Source: Streptomyces sp. NBC_00442 (GTDB taxonomy: Bacteria; Actinomycetota; Actinomycetes; Streptomycetales; Streptomycetaceae). Taken from it: 64,000 nt of DNA. The translations under genes and the position numbers were made by a program. Of the stretch, positions 1 to 8,251 are shown one piece after another. Each line of letters begins with the position of its first letter. Position 1 is the stretch's first letter. The notes beneath the pieces were generated by a model. The model did no database searches, was not told the DNA's origin, and saw only the letters and a list, made by a program, of their open reading frames with translations. The stretch covers positions 3,782,001-3,846,000 of the forward strand of contig NZ_CP107918.1 of assembly GCF_036014195.1 (NCBI RefSeq), in the 5' to 3' direction.

Positions 1-2
1 AG

Positions 3-1172
3 ACGTATCTGGATCACGACGAACACGCCGTGACCTACGTGACGACCGAGGTGGGAACCGCGGGGGTGCCCGGCCGCGCCGCCGGTGTCGCGCTCGTGGA
101 CGCCACCGACGACATGCCCGCGGTGCGTGACGCCGTGTCCGGCCTGTCCAAGGAGCACGGGACGCCCACGGCGGTGGTCGCGCTGAAGGAGGACGACCTG
201 CTGATAGCGGCGCAGCTCCGCACCGAGCTGGGCCTTCCGGGCACCGCGCCCCACGAACTGGTCCCGTTCCGCGACAAGTTGGAGATGTGCGAGCGGGTCG
301 AGGCGGCCGGGCTCGCCATCCCCGCGTTCGCCCCCGTGTCCGGGCCCCCGGACGTGGAGGCCTTCGCCGCACGCCACGGGTGGCCCGTCGTCCTGAAGCC
401 CACGCAGGGCAGTTCCAGCGCGGGCGTCCGGGTCCTGGACGACGCCGCCGAGCTGGCCGGTGTGGACTGGCACGAGGGTGCCCCCCTCATGGTCCAGGTG
501 CGCGAGAGCGACCCGATCTACCACGTCGACGGACTGTTCAGGGAAGGCCGTCTGGAGGCCTGGCGGGCCTCCCGCTACGTCAACACGTGCCTGGGCTTCA
601 GGGACGGCACCTACCTGGGTTCCGTCGAGGAGGACGATCCCGCCGTTCTGGCCGCGATCGGCGCGGCGTCGGAAGGCTTCCTCGGGGCGCTCACCGACAC
701 CTCGACCGTCTTCCACCTGGAGGTGTTCGTCGGGCGCGGCGCCGACGGCGCGATCCGCTGCTCCTTCCTCGAAGTCGGAGCGCGGGTCGGCGGCGCGGAG
801 ATCCCCTTCATCTGGCGGGACGTGCACGACTACGACCTGATGGGGCCGGCCTTCGCGCTCCAGCTGGGCGAGCAGCCCGCCGAGGGGCGGCTGCGCGCCA
901 GGGAGGTCGGCGGGTGGCTCCTGATCCCGGCGCCGACGGAGCGGCCCTGCCGCATCGTCGAGGTCACGTCGATGACGGGACGGGATCCGGGGCCGTACGC
1001 CGAGTCGCTCCTCGCCCCGGGCGAGATCCTGCCCGCGGCGGACGCCTACTACGAACACGTCGGCGGGCGCTTCAGGTTCACCGGCGCGACGAGCGCGGCG
1101 GTGGAACGCGCGGTCCGTGACACGGCCCGGGACTTCCGCGTCGCCGCGGAGTCCTGCGGGACGCCGGCCTGA
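3..1172 (+). CDS. ATP-grasp domain protein, 5' end outside the window
   Basis: The reading frame is open to the left edge. Residues before the first GTG (position 30) continue plausible protein sequence (TYLDHDEHAV), so the true start probably lies upstream and this is a partial gene. An ATP-grasp fold is suggested by VVLKPTQGSSSAG (a phosphate-loop lysine region) and, about 110 residues later, by FLEVGARVGG, which resembles the metal-binding strand of carboxylate-amine ligases. The family joins a carboxylate to an amine or thiol through an acyl phosphate. The substrate cannot be told from sequence. It converges on the DUF5324 gene across a strong hairpin. The family call is fairly secure; the specific function is unknown. 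Confidence 0.75.
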   Translation, partial: TYLDHDEHAVTYVTTEVGTAGVPGRAAGVALVDATDDMPAVRDAVSGLSKEHGTPTAVVALKEDDLLIAAQLRTELGLPGTAPHELVPFRDKLEMCERVEAAGLAIPAFAPVSGPPDVEAFAARHGWPVVLKPTQGSSSAGVRVLDDAAELAGVDWHEGAPLMVQVRESDPIYHVDGLFREGRLEAWRASRYVNTCLGFRDGTYLGSVEEDDPAVLAAIGAASEGFLGALTDTSTVFHLEVFVGRGADGAIRCSFLEVGARVGGAEIPFIWRDVHDYDLMGPAFALQLGEQPAEGRLRAREVGGWLLIPAPTERPCRIVEVTSMTGRDPGPYAESLLAPGEILPAADAYYEHVGGRFRFTGATSAAVERAVRDTARDFRVAAESCGTPA

Positions 1173-1284
1173 GCCGGGGCCTTGACGGTCCGGGCCCGCC
1201 GGGGCTCGTGGTGGCCGGGGCCTGCGCGGTTTTGCCCCTTCACGGTCGGGCCGCTGCGGGGTCCGGGCCGGTGGCGGTACGTCG

Positions 1285-1324
1285 ACGGGCGCCCGGCGGC
1301 CTGTTCCGGCCACCGGGCGCCCGT
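1285..1324. terminator. Bidirectional terminator hairpin
   Basis: A perfect 12-bp inverted repeat (ACGGGCGCCCGG and its complement) encloses a short loop between the convergent ATP-grasp and DUF5324 genes. There is no U-tract, as is usual for Streptomyces terminators. Confidence 0.6.
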
Positions 1325-1338
1325 TCGGCGCGTCCGGA

Positions 1339-2049
1339 TCAGTGCTTCTCGTCGCGCTCCTGTTCCTCCGCCTCGGCCTCGGCCTGCTTGGCCTGGACTT
1401 CGGGGTCGAGGGCGTCGGCGCTGCCGTCCACGGCGGTGAGCGGCGGGCGGTCGTCGGCGACCTCGGTCGGCTCCGGGGGCTCGACCAGCCAGTCCGGGTT
1501 GGCCTGCTTGTCCCACCACCGCCACGCGGCGAACGCGCCGCCCGCGACGATGCCGAGGATCAGGAAGCCCTTGCCCGCGCGGGCCGCCTTGGCCCGGCGC
1601 CGGTGCTTGCGCGCCAGCTTCTCGATCTCCTTCGTCGTCACCTGGCCGCGCAGTGCCGCGAGCGCCGCCGCGGAGCGGGCCATGGCCTCCTCGCGCAGGG
1701 GCTGAGCGGCCGCCACGGCCTGCTCGACGCGGGGGGCCGCGTAGTCCGCGGCCTGCCGGGCGGCCCGGCGCGAGTGCTTCGCCGCCTGGTGGGCCACCTC
1801 GTCCACCCTCGGCGGGACACGCGGCGCCACATGGGCGTCGTACTGGTGCCGGGCCTGGCTGCGGGCCTGGGCCGCCGCCTTGGTCACCTTCGGTGCGACG
1901 CGTACGCGCGCTTCCTGGGCGTAGTGCTGGGCATACTGTGCGGCCTGCTGCTTGGCCGAGTCGGCGTAGGGCGCCACCACTTCCGCGGCGTGCAGCACGC
2001 TCTCCTTCGCCGATCCGGTTGCGGCGCGCACGCTCTCCATGCGGGTCAC
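1339..2049 (-). CDS. DUF5324 family membrane-associated protein
   Basis: A 236-residue protein matching in layout the DUF5324 family found in streptomycetes. It has a long Ala/Arg/Lys-rich helical N-terminal region full of heptad-like AAQAR and YAQ motifs, one membrane segment near residues 170-190 (FLILGIVAGGAFAAW), and an acidic Glu/Ala-rich tail. I chose the GTG at 2049 because a strong GGAGGAGGA ribosome site sits just upstream; longer readings have a proline-rich head without a binding site. It is divergent from the cyclophilin gene. The function is unknown; the low-complexity amphipathic helices suggest membrane or envelope association. Confidence 0.8.
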   Translation of the reverse strand: MTRMESVRAATGSAKESVLHAAEVVAPYADSAKQQAAQYAQHYAQEARVRVAPKVTKAAAQARSQARHQYDAHVAPRVPPRVDEVAHQAAKHSRRAARQAADYAAPRVEQAVAAAQPLREEAMARSAAALAALRGQVTTKEIEKLARKHRRRAKAARAGKGFLILGIVAGGAFAAWRWWDKQANPDWLVEPPEPTEVADDRPPLTAVDGSADALDPEVQAKQAEAEAEEQERDEKH

Positions 2050-2366
2050 GTGATCCTCCTCCTTGGTGGCGGTTCGGTATGTCGCCTTTCCACCCATCTC
2101 GAAATCATGCCTGTCCTGCGAGTACCCGGCATGTGCTCCAAGGCATCCGGGTGGGGGCCGTGTCTTTCGAGCAATTTCGGGACGGGGGGCGGGACGCGGT
2201 ACTGAGGGGGAGCTCGCCGACGACAATGCCACGGTTCGGGGCAGTACGGCACCGTTCAGCGGGTATCCGTGGGTAACCGGGCGGTTTTCCACCCGTCGGC
2301 ACGGTCCGTGCGAGGATCGTGCATCGTCAGTGCAGACCCTTGCAGCGCTTTAGAGGAAGGCAGATC
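2050..2366. other. Divergent promoter region, 317 bp
   Basis: Gap between the leftward DUF5324 gene and the rightward cyclophilin gene. It must hold both promoters. I can see the two ribosome sites at its ends but no convincing palindromic operator or RNA element. Confidence 0.4.
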
Positions 2367-2900
2367 GTGGCCGAGCAGCTTTACGCCACCCTGAAGACCA
2401 ACCAGGGCGACATCGAGATTCGGCTCCTGCCGAACCACGCACCCAAGACGGTCAAGAACTTCGTGGAGCTCGCCAAGGGCGAGCGCGAGTGGATCGACCC
2501 CGCGACCGGCCAGAAGACCAACCGCCCGCTCTACGACGGCACCGTCTTCCACCGCGTCATCGAGGGCTTCATGATCCAGGGCGGCGACCCCCTGGGCAAC
2601 GGCACCGGCGGTCCGGGCTACGAGTTCGCCGACGAGTTCCACCCCGACCTCGGCTTCACCAAGCCGTACCTGCTGGCCATGGCCAACGCCGGCCCGGCCA
2701 CCAACGGCTCGCAGTTCTTCATCACCGTGTCGCCCACCGCGTGGCTGACCGGCAAGCACACCATCTTCGGCGAGGTCTCCAGCGACGCCGGCAAGAAGGT
2801 CGTGGACGCCATCATCGCCACCGAGACCAACTCGCGCACCGACCGCCCGGTCAACGACGTGATCATCGAGTCGGTCGTCGTGGAGACCCGCGAAGGCTGA
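2367..2900 (+). CDS. ppiA: Peptidyl-prolyl cis-trans isomerase, cyclophilin type
   Basis: A 177-residue single-domain cytoplasmic cyclophilin without a signal peptide. It isomerises X-Pro peptide bonds. The active-site pattern is intact: FHRVIEGFMIQGGD (residues 61-74, catalytic Arg63), NGSQFFIT (113-120) and Trp126 in AWLTGKH, the tryptophan position linked to cyclosporin binding. The GTG at 2367 follows AGAGGAAGG; an upstream start at 2319 would add an unlikely basic leader. A strong hairpin lies between this gene and the rhomboid gene. Confidence 0.93.
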   Translation: MAEQLYATLKTNQGDIEIRLLPNHAPKTVKNFVELAKGEREWIDPATGQKTNRPLYDGTVFHRVIEGFMIQGGDPLGNGTGGPGYEFADEFHPDLGFTKPYLLAMANAGPATNGSQFFITVSPTAWLTGKHTIFGEVSSDAGKKVVDAIIATETNSRTDRPVNDVIIESVVVETREG

Positions 2901-2923
2901 ACTTCGGCTCCGCAGGGAACCTT

Positions 2924-2958
2924 TCCGCCCCGCTCGTCCGTATGACGAGCGGGGCGGA
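2924..2958 (+). terminator. Terminator after the cyclophilin gene
   Basis: A perfect 14-bp inverted repeat (TCCGCCCCGCTCGT and its complement) with a 7-nt loop starts 24 bp after the cyclophilin stop. It probably ends that transcript before the rhomboid gene. Confidence 0.7.
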
Positions 2959-2985
2959 GCTGCTGCACGAGAACGAGGGAGCCCG

Positions 2986-3873
2986 ATGAACCAGGAAGAG
3001 GACGAGGCGCGGCAGTCGAGCCTGCCCGGCTGCTACCGCCATCCCGAGGTGCGCACCGGCATCAGCTGCGCGCGCTGCGAACGGCCGATCTGCCCGCAGT
3101 GCATGGTCAGCGCGTCCGTCGGCTTCCAGTGCCCCGAGTGTGTGCGCTCGGGTTCCGGCACCGGCCACGCGCCGGCCGCGAACCGGCCGCGGACCGTGGC
3201 GGGCGGGGTCCTCGCGACCGGCGATCCGCAGCTGATCACCAAGGTCCTCATCGGGATCAACCTCGCCGTGTTCCTGGTGCAGCAGGTCGTCGGCGACCGG
3301 TTCACCGATGCGCTCTACCTGCTGGCGTCGTGGCCGGTCCAGGGCTTCGACGGCGTGCAGGGCGTGGCCGAGGGCCAGTGGTACCGCCTGGTCACCTCGA
3401 TGTTCCTGCACGGCAGCTACATCCACATCGGCTTCAACATGCTCAGTCTGTGGTGGCTGGGCGGGCCCCTGGAGGCGGCGCTCGGCCGGGCCCGCTATCT
3501 CGCGCTGTACTTCGTGTCCGGCTTGGCCGGCGGCGCGCTGACGTATCTGCTGGCCGCGCAGAACCAGCCCTCGCTCGGTGCGTCCGGCGCGATCTTCGGC
3601 CTGTTCGGTGCCATGGCGGTGCTGATGCGGCGGATGAAGTACGACATGCGTCCGGTGATCGGGCTGCTCGTGGTCAACCTGATCTTCACGTTCTCGTGGT
3701 CGGGCATCGCCTGGCAGGCGCACGTGGGCGGTCTGGTGGCGGGCGTCCTGGTCGGCATCGGCATGATGCACGCGCCGGCGGAGCGGCGTGGGCCGGCGCA
3801 GTGGGGCAGCTGCGCCGCGGTCCTCGCGGTCTCGCTCGCGCTGGTCCTGATCCGCACCGCCCAGCTGACCTGA
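2986..3873 (+). CDS. Rhomboid family intramembrane serine protease with N-terminal Cys-rich module
   Basis: A 295-residue polytopic membrane protein. The rhomboid core has the catalytic serine in GASGAIFG (Ser200), the catalytic histidine in AHVGG (His246) and the oxyanion-supporting HIGFNM motif (Asn151). About six membrane segments span residues 85-290. The first 55 residues hold seven cysteines and a histidine (C16, H19, C28, C31, C36, C39, C49, C52) in a B-box-like zinc-binding arrangement, which is found ahead of many actinobacterial rhomboids. The start ATG is preceded by GAGGGAGCC. The substrate is unknown. Confidence 0.9.
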   Translation: MNQEEDEARQSSLPGCYRHPEVRTGISCARCERPICPQCMVSASVGFQCPECVRSGSGTGHAPAANRPRTVAGGVLATGDPQLITKVLIGINLAVFLVQQVVGDRFTDALYLLASWPVQGFDGVQGVAEGQWYRLVTSMFLHGSYIHIGFNMLSLWWLGGPLEAALGRARYLALYFVSGLAGGALTYLLAAQNQPSLGASGAIFGLFGAMAVLMRRMKYDMRPVIGLLVVNLIFTFSWSGIAWQAHVGGLVAGVLVGIGMMHAPAERRGPAQWGSCAAVLAVSLALVLIRTAQLT

Positions 3874-4198
3874 TGTGCGGTCGGCGGCTGACCTGATCCG
3901 TACGGCACCGGACATCCCATCCGAGCTCGACCGGGCCCGCCCGACCACAGCGGGTACGAGCTTTCCCCAGAGTTGTCCACAGTGGGTGCCCGAACTTGTG
4001 CACTGGGTGGGGAACGCCCGTGCCCCTCGCTCCTGACCTGGGAGTTCCAGGTGGGGCAAGGGGCACAAGGGGTGGGGCGGCCGGTGGAACCAGTCACACC
4101 GGCGTCAACATCCCGGAAGTTATCCACAGATCGTCTGAGTTATCCACTCCCCGTGGATAGCGTTGTGGATAACTAGGGGCAGAGCTTGCTTTCGGCCG
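3874..4198. other. Intergenic region with several DnaA-box-like sites
   Basis: 325 bp between the convergent rhomboid and crgA genes. Four 9-mers match or nearly match the streptomycete DnaA box TTGTCCACA or TTATCCACA: 3973-3981, 4120-4128, 4140-4148 (one mismatch) and 4164-4172 (reverse orientation), with a degenerate CGTGGATAG in between. No AT-rich unwinding element is visible and neither dnaA nor dnaN is adjacent, so this is not oriC itself. Confidence 0.6.
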
Positions 4199-4453
4199 CT
4201 ACTTCCACTGCGTGGAGACGCCGAAGCCGCCCGCGATGAAGCCGAAACCGACGACGATGTTCCAGTTGCCGAGCGCGCTGAGCGGCAGATCGCCCTCGGT
4301 CACATAGAAGAGGACGATCCAGGCAAGACCGATGAGGAAGAACGCCAGCATCACCGGGGCCACCCAGCCGCGATTGCCCAGCTTTATGGCAGTCGCCTGC
4401 TTCGGGGGCGGCGGCGTGAAATCGGCCTTCTTGCGGATACGTGACTTCGGCAC
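4199..4453 (-). CDS. crgA: Cell division protein CrgA
   Basis: An 84-residue protein with two membrane spans (about 31-52 and 62-78) and a basic, proline-bearing N-terminus (PKSRIRKK, then TPPPPK), the standard CrgA layout. CrgA interacts with the divisome and, in Streptomyces, coordinates FtsZ and septation in aerial hyphae. GTG start at 4453 with an AGGAGA-type site upstream. It is divergent from the DUF881/sortase run, and its position near the FHA/PknB cluster is conserved in actinobacteria. Confidence 0.95.
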   Translation of the reverse strand: MPKSRIRKKADFTPPPPKQATAIKLGNRGWVAPVMLAFFLIGLAWIVLFYVTEGDLPLSALGNWNIVVGFGFIAGGFGVSTQWK

Positions 4454-4589
4454 GAGGAACTCTCCTGTCGATGCGCTGCGTGACCGCGCAGGGAACTGTG
4501 GCGGCGCCGGGGGACGGACTGCGGGGGAAGCCTCCCCCAAGCGTCCGTTAGCGTAGTGCTTCCGTGGCGCCGAAGGAGATAAGGGTACG

Positions 4590-5402
4590 TTGAGCAATTC
4601 TGCCGACTCCCCCGACGGGGTCCCCGAGCAGCCCCGCGACTCCCTCGCCGGGGTCCCCGAGCAGCCCCGGCGACGCCTGCGCGGCCGACCCGTGCGGCTG
4701 CTCTCCGCCGCCGTGTTCGCGCTCGCCGGCCTCATCTTCGTGACCAGCTTCAACACGGCCAAGGGCACCAACATCCGCACCGACGCCTCGCTCCTGAAGC
4801 TGTCGGACCTGATCAAGCAGCGCGACCACAAGAACAAGGAGCTCGGCGACACCACCGCCGCGCTCCGCGGCGACGTGGACGCGCTCGCCCAGCGCGACGA
4901 CGGCTCCACCAAGGCCGAGGACCAGCTCCTCAACGGCCTCAAGGACGCCTCGGGCACCGCGCCCGTCTCCGGCAAGGCGCTCACCGTCACCCTCGACGAC
5001 GCCCCGCCCAACGCCACCGCGGCCCCCGGTTACCCCACCCCCCAGGCCAACGACCTCGTCATCCACCAGCAGGACCTCCAGGCCGTGGTCAACGCGCTGT
5101 GGCAGGGCGGCGCCCAGGGCATCCAGGTCATGGACCAGCGCCTGATCGCCACCAGCGCGGTCCGCTGCGTCGGCAACACCCTGATCCTCCAGGGCCGCGT
5201 GTACTCGCCCCCGTACAAGATCACCGCGGTGGGCGGCACGGGGAAGCTGCGCGCCGCCCTGAACGCCTCGCCGGCGATCCAGAACTACCAGCTGTACGTG
5301 AAGGCGTACGGGCTCGGCTGGAAAGTCGACGAGCACAAGACGATGACTCTCGCCGCCTACTCGGGCACAGTGGATCTCCACTACGCGAAACCGGTGCAGT
5401 AG
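4590..5402 (+). CDS. DUF881 family membrane protein
   Basis: A 270-residue DUF881 protein starting with a rare TTG preceded by GAAGGAGA. The cytoplasmic head carries a duplicated GVPEQPR motif (residues 10-16 and 21-27). One membrane span lies at about 36-53, followed by a short helical segment and the extracellular DUF881 domain with VTLDDAP and an [18 protein letters not shown] core. DUF881 proteins often neighbour division and sortase genes in actinobacteria; their biochemical role is not established. It is followed 23 bp later by a sortase and probably co-transcribed with it. Confidence 0.9.
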   Translation: MSNSADSPDGVPEQPRDSLAGVPEQPRRRLRGRPVRLLSAAVFALAGLIFVTSFNTAKGTNIRTDASLLKLSDLIKQRDHKNKELGDTTAALRGDVDALAQRDDGSTKAEDQLLNGLKDASGTAPVSGKALTVTLDDAPPNATAAPGYPTPQANDLVIHQQDLQAVVNALWQGGAQGIQVMDQRLIATSAVRCVGNTLILQGRVYSPPYKITAVGGTGKLRAALNASPAIQNYQLYVKAYGLGWKVDEHKTMTLAAYSGTVDLHYAKPVQ

Positions 5403-5425
5403 CGGCGCGGAAGGGGACACCGCCG

Positions 5426-6139
5426 ATGTCCGTGCGGATCGTCGTCAGGTCCTTCAGCGAACTGTGCATCACCGCCGGCACCGTGATCGTCCTGTTCGTC
5501 GTCTATCTCCTGTACTGGACGGGCGTGAAGGCCGACCACGCGGCGAGCGACCAGATGTCCAGCCTCCAGCGGCAGTGGGCCGCCCAGAGCCCGCCGCCCC
5601 GTCCGGCCGCGTCCCCGCAGAGCACCGCACCGGCCGGGTCCGAGGGGCCGCCCGCTCCCGCCGCGTACGCCGAAGGCCGCTCCTTCGCCGTCATGTACAT
5701 CCCGCGGCTCGGCAAGGACTGGCACGAGCCGGTCCTCGAAGGCACCGCCGTGAAGGACCTCCAGAAGGGCCTCGGGCACTACGCGAACACCGCCCCGCTG
5801 GGCCAGCAGGGCAACTTCTCGGTCGCCGGCCACCGGCGCACCTACGGCGACCCGTTCAAGGACTTCCCCGAACTGCGGCCGGGGGACGCGGTCGTCCTGC
5901 GCGACGACAGCACCTGGTACACCTACCGCATCGACAACAAGCCCTACCGGACCGTGCCCAGCGACGTCGGCGTCATCGACGCCGTCCCCGCCAAGTCGCC
6001 CTTCCGCTCCCCGGGCCGCTATCTGACCCTCACCACCTGCGATCCGGAATGGGGCAGCAGCCACCGCCTGATCGCATGGGGACACCTCGACTCCACGCAG
6101 CCCGTGACGCGGGGCGGACCCCCGGCTTTGGACGGCTGA
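5426..6139 (+). CDS. Class E sortase (first of three)
   Basis: A 237-residue membrane-anchored transpeptidase: N-terminal span at 14-32, a Pro/Ala/Ser linker to about residue 82, then the sortase barrel. Catalytic residues are His136 (VAGHRRTYGDPF), Cys205 (LTLTTCDPEWG) and Arg214 (SSHRLIAWG). Class E sortases attach LAXTG-type proteins, such as long chaplins in S. coelicolor, to cross-bridge peptides. ATG at 5426 with a GGAAGGGG site. It differs from the two downstream copies by the AWGHLDS end and a longer extracellular linker. Which sorting signals it uses is not visible here. Confidence 0.93.
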   Translation: MSVRIVVRSFSELCITAGTVIVLFVVYLLYWTGVKADHAASDQMSSLQRQWAAQSPPPRPAASPQSTAPAGSEGPPAPAAYAEGRSFAVMYIPRLGKDWHEPVLEGTAVKDLQKGLGHYANTAPLGQQGNFSVAGHRRTYGDPFKDFPELRPGDAVVLRDDSTWYTYRIDNKPYRTVPSDVGVIDAVPAKSPFRSPGRYLTLTTCDPEWGSSHRLIAWGHLDSTQPVTRGGPPALDG

Positions 6140-6207
6140 CCCCACTCCACAGCCCCGGCCCTTACTCTGGTGCCGTAACGATCGTCGGAAGGGACAGCGG
6201 GGACAGC

Positions 6208-6387
6208 ATGTACGGCTGGATCTGGCGGCATCTGCCGGGCAACGCGTGGCTTCGGGCGTTCATCTCGCTCGCGATGGTGCTGATCGTCGTCTACGTGCTC
6301 TTCCAGTACGTCTTCCCGTGGGCGGAGCCTCTGCTTCCGTTCAACGACGTGACGGTGGACCAGGGGATGGGGACAGCAGTCCGGTGA
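6208..6387 (+). CDS. Small single-span membrane protein, 59 residues
   Basis: A short protein, mostly hydrophobic between residues 17 and 38 (FISLAMVLIVVYVLFQYVF), beginning MYGWIWRHLPGNAW. It overlaps the following PabA-like gene by 4 bp (GTGA), the tight coupling typical of a real operon member, and is preceded by GGAAGGGACAGCGG. The function is unknown. Its place between a sortase and pabA suggests a small accessory membrane subunit, but nothing in the sequence proves it. Confidence 0.75.
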   Translation: MYGWIWRHLPGNAWLRAFISLAMVLIVVYVLFQYVFPWAEPLLPFNDVTVDQGMGTAVR

Positions 6388-7022
6388 GCGCACGCATTCT
6401 CGTAGTCGACAACTACGACAGCTTCGTCTTCAACCTGGTCCAGTACCTGTACCAGCTCGGCGCCGAGTGCGAGGTCGTCCGCAACGACGAAGTCTCGCTC
6501 GGTCACGCCCAGGACAACTTCGACGGCGTCCTGCTCTCGCCCGGACCCGGCGCCCCCGAACAGGCGGGCGTCTGCGTCGACATGGTGCGCCACTGCGCGG
6601 CGACCGGCGTCCCCGTCTTCGGTGTCTGTCTCGGCATGCAGTCGATGATGGTCGCGTACGGCGGTGTGGTGGGCCGCGCCCCCGAGCTGCTGCACGGAAA
6701 GACGTCGCCGGTGCTGCACCAGGGCGCCGGCGTCTTCGCGGGCCTGCCCTCCCCGTTCACGGCGACCCGCTACCACTCGCTGGCCGCCGAACCGGCCACC
6801 CTGCCGGGCGAGCTCGAAGTCACCGCCCGCACCGAGGACGGCATCATCATGGGGCTGCGCCACCGTGAACTGCCGGTCGAGGGCGTCCAGTTCCACCCCG
6901 AGTCGGTGCTGACCGAGCACGGCCACCGGATGCTGGCCAACTGGCTGGTGCGATGCGGGGACGCGGGGGCCGTCGGGCGCTCGGCGGGGCTCGCGCCGGT
7001 GGTGGGCAAGGCCGCGGCGTGA
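6384..7022 (+). CDS. pabA: Aminodeoxychorismate/anthranilate synthase component II (glutamine amidotransferase)
   Basis: A 212-residue class I glutamine amidotransferase that supplies ammonia for aminodeoxychorismate (folate) or anthranilate (tryptophan) synthesis. The catalytic triad is visible: Cys82 in GVCLGMQ, His171 and Glu173 in FHPESV; the oxyanion LSPGPGAP motif is at 51-58. It overlaps the neighbours on both sides by 4 bp, so it is translated as part of the sortase operon although its chemistry is unrelated. No component I gene is in the window, so the symbol (pabA or trpG) is inferred from family only. Confidence 0.92.
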   Translation: MSARILVVDNYDSFVFNLVQYLYQLGAECEVVRNDEVSLGHAQDNFDGVLLSPGPGAPEQAGVCVDMVRHCAATGVPVFGVCLGMQSMMVAYGGVVGRAPELLHGKTSPVLHQGAGVFAGLPSPFTATRYHSLAAEPATLPGELEVTARTEDGIIMGLRHRELPVEGVQFHPESVLTEHGHRMLANWLVRCGDAGAVGRSAGLAPVVGKAAA

Positions 7023-8251
7023 CTCCGGTGCGCCCGGAGGACGAGTACGACCCGCTGACGGACCCGCTGCCACCGGCGGCGGGGTCGCCGTGGTTCCGTG
7101 CCGACAAGCCGGCGCCCGGCGCTTCAGCCCCCGTACAGGAGCCCGTATACGGGCCCGCGCCGGTCCCCGGCCCGGGACCCGCGCCTGCTCACGCCCCGGC
7201 GCCCGCCGCGTGGCACGAGCAGGCGCCCGCGCCCCAGGAGGGCTGGTACCCGGCACCGGAGCCGCCCGCCGAACCCGTGAACCGGGCCGCGCCCCCGATA
7301 CCCGGCCCCGGCCCCGGCATCTCCGGGCCGATGGCTGTCCCCGGGCCGATGGCCGCCGGGTCGTCGGCCGTCCCCGAACCGACCGCCGTCTTCGAGCCGA
7401 TAGCCGACTACGAGCCGTCTGCCACGTCGGTGCCGCCGGCCACCGGTGGCCGGGCCGAGCGGCGCAAGGCGGCCAAGGGCAAGGGACGCGCGACTCCCGC
7501 GCCCGCCTCCGTGCCCGCCCCCGCGCCGGACGGGCGGCGTCCGACCCGGGCCGAGGCGCGCCGGGCGGCCAAGGCGCGCAAGGACAGTGCGGCGGTGGTC
7601 GCCAGCCGGGTGGTGGGCGAAGCGTTCATCACGCTGGGCGTGGTGATGCTCCTGTTCGTGACGTACCAGCTGTGGTGGACCAATGTCCGCGCCCACCAGG
7701 AAGCGGGCAGCGCGGCCAAGAAGATCGCCCAGGACTGGGCGGACGGGCGCAAGCCCGACACGTTCGCGCCGGGTCAGGGCTTCGCCATCATGCACATCCC
7801 CAAGCTGGACATCGTCGCCCCGATCGCGCAGGGCACCAGCAAGGCGAAGGTCCTCGACAAGGGCATGATCGGCCACTACGACGAAGCCGGCCTCAAGACC
7901 GCCATGCCCTCGGACGCGACCGGCAACTTCGCGGTCGCCGCCCACCGCAACACCCATGGCGAGCCCTTCCGGTACATCAACCGGCTGAAGGCGGGCGACA
8001 AGGTCATCGTCGAGACGCAGGACGCGTACTACACGTACGAGATCACCAGTGCACTGCCGCAGACCCCGCCGTCGAACGTCTCGGTGCTCAAGCCGATCCC
8101 CGTCGGGTCCGGATTCACCAAGCCCGGCCGTTATCTGACGCTGACGACCTGCACGCCGGAATTCACGAGTACCTACCGATTGATCGTGTGGGGCAAGATG
8201 GTCGACGACCGGCCGCGCAGCAAGGGCAAGCCCGACGCGCTCGTGGGATGA
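7019..8251 (+). CDS. srtE: Class E sortase with long proline-rich cytoplasmic head (second of three)
   Basis: A 410-residue sortase. The first ~170 residues are low-complexity Pro/Ala/Gly sequence with PVPGPGPA-like repeats, followed by a basic patch (RRPTRAEARRAAKARK) before the membrane span at about 199-220. Catalytic His309 (VAAHRNTHGEPF), Cys378 (TLTTCTPEF) and Arg387 (STYRLIVWG) are intact. It overlaps pabA by 4 bp and the next sortase by 4 bp, so all are probably translationally coupled. The unusually long cytoplasmic head could carry protein-protein contacts or phosphorylation sites, given the nearby kinase; that is inference. Confidence 0.93.
   Translation: MTPVRPEDEYDPLTDPLPPAAGSPWFRADKPAPGASAPVQEPVYGPAPVPGPGPAPAHAPAPAAWHEQAPAPQEGWYPAPEPPAEPVNRAAPPIPGPGPGISGPMAVPGPMAAGSSAVPEPTAVFEPIADYEPSATSVPPATGGRAERRKAAKGKGRATPAPASVPAPAPDGRRPTRAEARRAAKARKDSAAVVASRVVGEAFITLGVVMLLFVTYQLWWTNVRAHQEAGSAAKKIAQDWADGRKPDTFAPGQGFAIMHIPKLDIVAPIAQGTSKAKVLDKGMIGHYDEAGLKTAMPSDATGNFAVAAHRNTHGEPFRYINRLKAGDKVIVETQDAYYTYEITSALPQTPPSNVSVLKPIPVGSGFTKPGRYLTLTTCTPEFTSTYRLIVWGKMVDDRPRSKGKPDALVG

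Noticed and set aside
3973..4172. oriC
   Set aside because: Only four or five DnaA-like boxes, no AT-rich region and no dnaA/dnaN; treated as an extra-origin cluster.
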